NCBI GenBank assembly: GCA_048201975.1
Contig: DBFBGQ010000117.1
Span: forward strand, 1-22,669
From: Egerieenecus sp048201975
Lineage (GTDB): Bacteria > Bacillota > Clostridia > Christensenellales > Aristaeellaceae
Reading direction: 5' to 3'
DNA: 22,669 nucleotides
Part shown: in pieces, positions 20,827 through 22,669 of the stretch
How the letters are laid out: each line of letters opens with the position of its first letter
Position numbering within the stretch: the stretch's first letter is position 1
Position numbers and translations under genes: made by a program
The notes under the pieces: generated by a model
Told to the model about the DNA's origin: nothing
Databases searched by the model: none
The model's input: only the letters and a program-made list of their open reading frames with translations

Positions 20827-22578
20827 GTGACGCAGCCTTTGCGTAAAACGAAAATCGTGTGCACCATGGGTCCCGCCCTGTATGAGCGCGGCTTGGTCAA
20901 GTCCCTGATGCTGGCGGGCATGGACGTTGCGCGATTCAATTTTTCCCATGACACCCCCGAGAACCACCTGAAACGGTATCAGGAGCTGTGCCGCCTGCGG
21001 GAGGAGGTGGGGTTGCCCGTGGCTGCCATGCTGGACACCAAAGGCCCGGAAATCCGCATCGGAACCTTCCAGGATAACAGCGTGACCCTGGACGCGGGGC
21101 AGCTGTTCACCCTGACCACCGAGGACGTGATAGGCGATGAAACCCGGGTCAGCGTCACCTACAAGGACCTGCCCAAGGATGTGAAGCCCGGCTGCGCCAT
21201 TCTCATCGACGACGGCCTGGTGGGCATGACCGTGGAGCGGGTGACGGATACCGAGGTATGCTGCAAGGTGAACAACGGCGGCACCATCTCCAACCGCAAG
21301 GGCGTCAACATTCCGGACGTGCATTTGTCCATGCCCTTCATCAGCGATAAGGACCGGGAAGACATCCTCTTCGCCATCGAGCACGGGTTTGATTTCATCG
21401 CAGCTTCCTTTACCCGCAGCGCCGACGACATCATGCAGATTCGCCACATCATGGCGGAGAAGAACTGCACCTCCATCAACATCATCGCCAAGATCGAGAA
21501 CATGGAGGGCGTGGAGCACATCGACGAGATCCTCCGGGTGGCGGACGCCATCATGGTGGCCCGGGGCGACATGGGCGTGGAGATCCCCCTGGAGGAGGTC
21601 CCCGTGCTGCAAAAGATGCTCATCAAAAAGTGCTACGCCGCCGGCAAGCCCGCCATCACCGCCACGCAGATGCTGGATTCCATGATGAAGGCCCCCCGCC
21701 CCACCCGGGCGGAAACCACCGACGTGGCCAACGCCATTTACGACGGCACCAGCGCCATCATGCTCTCGGGTGAGACCGCCGCGGGCATGTATCCCCTGGA
21801 GGCGGTGGAAACCATGGCGCGCATCGCCCTGCGGGCCGAGGCCAGCATCGACTACGAGGAGCGCTTCCGTAGCCGCACCTACGGCACATCCACCAACGTC
21901 ACCAGCGCCATCAGCCATGCCACGGTGACCTCCGCCCACGACCTGCGGGCCAGCGCCATCATCACCGTGACCAAGTCCGGCACCACTGCCCGGGTCATCT
22001 CCAAGTACCGGCCCAACTGCACCATCATCGGCTGCACCACCTCGGAAACCGTGTGGCGGCAGCTGTCCCTGAGCTGGGGCGTGGTACCGCTGATGATCCA
22101 GGAGGAAAGCAACACCGACGATCTGTTCGAGCATGCGGTGGACAGCGCCGTGAATGCCGGCCTCATCCGGGACGGGGAGCTGGTGGTGCTCACCGCCGGC
22201 GTGCCCCTGGGCATCTCCGGCACCACCAACCTGATGAAGGTCCACGTGGTGGGCCATATGCTGGTCACCGGCGACGGCCTGTGCGGCGGCAAGATCACCG
22301 CGCCCCTGTGCGTGGCCAAGGACGAGGCGCAGGCCCTGGATACCTTCCGGGAGGGGAACGTGCTGGTCATGCAGCAGGTGACCAAGGCCATTCTGCCCCT
22401 GCTGCGCAAGGCCGCGGGGCTGATCCTGGAGGATGCCGATCCCGACGGCCCCGGAGCCATTGCGGGGCTGAGCCTGGATATTCCCGTGATCATCGGCGCT
22501 TCCGGTGCCACCCGCATACTCAAGAGCGGCGCGGTGGTCACCATGGACGGCGGCAAGGGCACGGTCAGCTGCAACTGA
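20827..22578 (+). CDS. pyk: Pyruvate kinase with extra C-terminal domain
   Basis: This is a cytoplasmic glycolytic enzyme that transfers phosphate from phosphoenolpyruvate to ADP, 583 residues. GTG 20827 follows AAGGATGGAG; the earlier open frame includes the promoter. The N-terminus MTQPLRKTKIVCTMGPALYE is typical. VARFNFSHDT is the RxNFSHG element with Gly changed to Asp. MLDTKGPEIRIG and the catalytic segment IIAKIENMEGVEHIDEILRV, then AIMVARGDMGVEIPLEEVP, are intact. TAGVPLGISGTTNLMKVH marks the effector domain. Residues from about 500 form the extra C-terminal domain related to the phosphohistidine domain of PEP-utilising enzymes, as in Bacillus. Here the usual T-S-H-A His motif reads GPGAIAG, so it is not phosphorylatable. 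Monocistronic between its own promoter and a terminator-like hairpin. Confidence 0.97.
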   Translation: MTQPLRKTKIVCTMGPALYERGLVKSLMLAGMDVARFNFSHDTPENHLKRYQELCRLREEVGLPVAAMLDTKGPEIRIGTFQDNSVTLDAGQLFTLTTEDVIGDETRVSVTYKDLPKDVKPGCAILIDDGLVGMTVERVTDTEVCCKVNNGGTISNRKGVNIPDVHLSMPFISDKDREDILFAIEHGFDFIAASFTRSADDIMQIRHIMAEKNCTSINIIAKIENMEGVEHIDEILRVADAIMVARGDMGVEIPLEEVPVLQKMLIKKCYAAGKPAITATQMLDSMMKAPRPTRAETTDVANAIYDGTSAIMLSGETAAGMYPLEAVETMARIALRAEASIDYEERFRSRTYGTSTNVTSAISHATVTSAHDLRASAIITVTKSGTTARVISKYRPNCTIIGCTTSETVWRQLSLSWGVVPLMIQEESNTDDLFEHAVDSAVNAGLIRDGELVVLTAGVPLGISGTTNLMKVHVVGHMLVTGDGLCGGKITAPLCVAKDEAQALDTFREGNVLVMQQVTKAILPLLRKAAGLILEDADPDGPGAIAGLSLDIPVIIGASGATRILKSGAVVTMDGGKGTVSCN

Positions 22579-22639
22579 ACCGCGGGCGAGCGCCTGAATC
22601 AAGTCGGCCTGCAGCTGCGGTAGAGCGATATATTCGGAC

Positions 22640-22669
22640 GCTCCGGCAAGAGAAAATTGCCGGAGCATT
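22640..22669 (+). terminator. Hairpin after pyk, cut by the window end
   Basis: GCTCCGGCAA (22640-22649) pairs with TTGCCGGAGC (22657-22666), a perfect 10-bp stem with a 7-nt loop. Only ATT follows before the window ends, so a T tract cannot be confirmed. Confidence 0.65.

Noticed and set aside
20614..22668. A ~685-codon open minus-strand frame continuous with ftsY and antisense to all of pyk
   Set aside because: It mirrors the codon bias of pyk, crosses the divergent promoter region, is rich in His, Gly and Gln in a way typical of shadow frames, and lacks a ribosome binding site. ftsY has a normal N-terminus at 20613.

Overview
The window looks like a chromosomal stretch of a fairly GC-rich, spore-forming Clostridia-type Firmicute. 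The evidence is a yabP-yabQ-divIC sporulation and division cluster, Gram-positive purine-rich ribosome binding sites with frequent GTG starts, an LplB/YtcP/LipO-type carbohydrate ABC importer, a PrsA-like foldase lipoprotein, and a Bacillus-type pyruvate kinase with an extra C-terminal domain. A lineage such as the gut-associated Christensenellales would fit, but that is an inference. No rRNA, tRNA, CRISPR array, transposase or phage gene was seen.

Layout. (1) Bases 1-3272, plus strand: the end of one ABC permease, a second permease and a secreted solute-binding protein. The ATPase of such systems is usually encoded elsewhere. (2) Bases 3376-9232, plus strand: AraC regulator, MFS transporter, CocE/NonD-type hydrolase, a second AraC-type regulator and a beta-lactamase-fold serine hydrolase. 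Both regulators overlap the next gene by ATGA, so this reads as a coupled uptake (or efflux) and hydrolysis module for an unknown ester, amide or peptide-like compound. (3) Bases 9517-12313, minus strand: a CAT/E2-fold acyltransferase-like protein with its own promoter and terminator, an orphan MacB/LolD-type ABC ATPase whose leader holds a perfect 13-bp hairpin over its ribosome binding site, a MerR-family gene broken by one in-frame TAA, and a tiny peptide gene of 26-28 codons behind a near-consensus promoter. (4) Bases 12501-16336, plus strand: yabP, yabQ, divIC, a Ppx/GppA phosphatase and a PrsA-like lipoprotein with an interrupted parvulin domain. (5) Bases 16471-20613, minus strand: an ftsY-led operon followed by a SpoU-type RNA methyltransferase, a Nudix hydrolase, NadR (NMN adenylyltransferase/ribosylnicotinamide kinase) and an unrecognised 264-aa protein. 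(6) Bases 20827-22578, plus strand: pyruvate kinase, divergent from ftsY and followed by a hairpin at the window end.

The most interesting parts are region 3 (small peptide with a KxYxxP motif, orphan ATPase, hairpin-occluded start, broken regulator) and region 2 (two hydrolases of different folds, each with its own AraC-type regulator, around one MFS transporter). Housekeeping parts are mostly conventional. Exceptions are the long yabQ/divIC overlap, the split parvulin domain and the unknown gene at the end of the ftsY operon.
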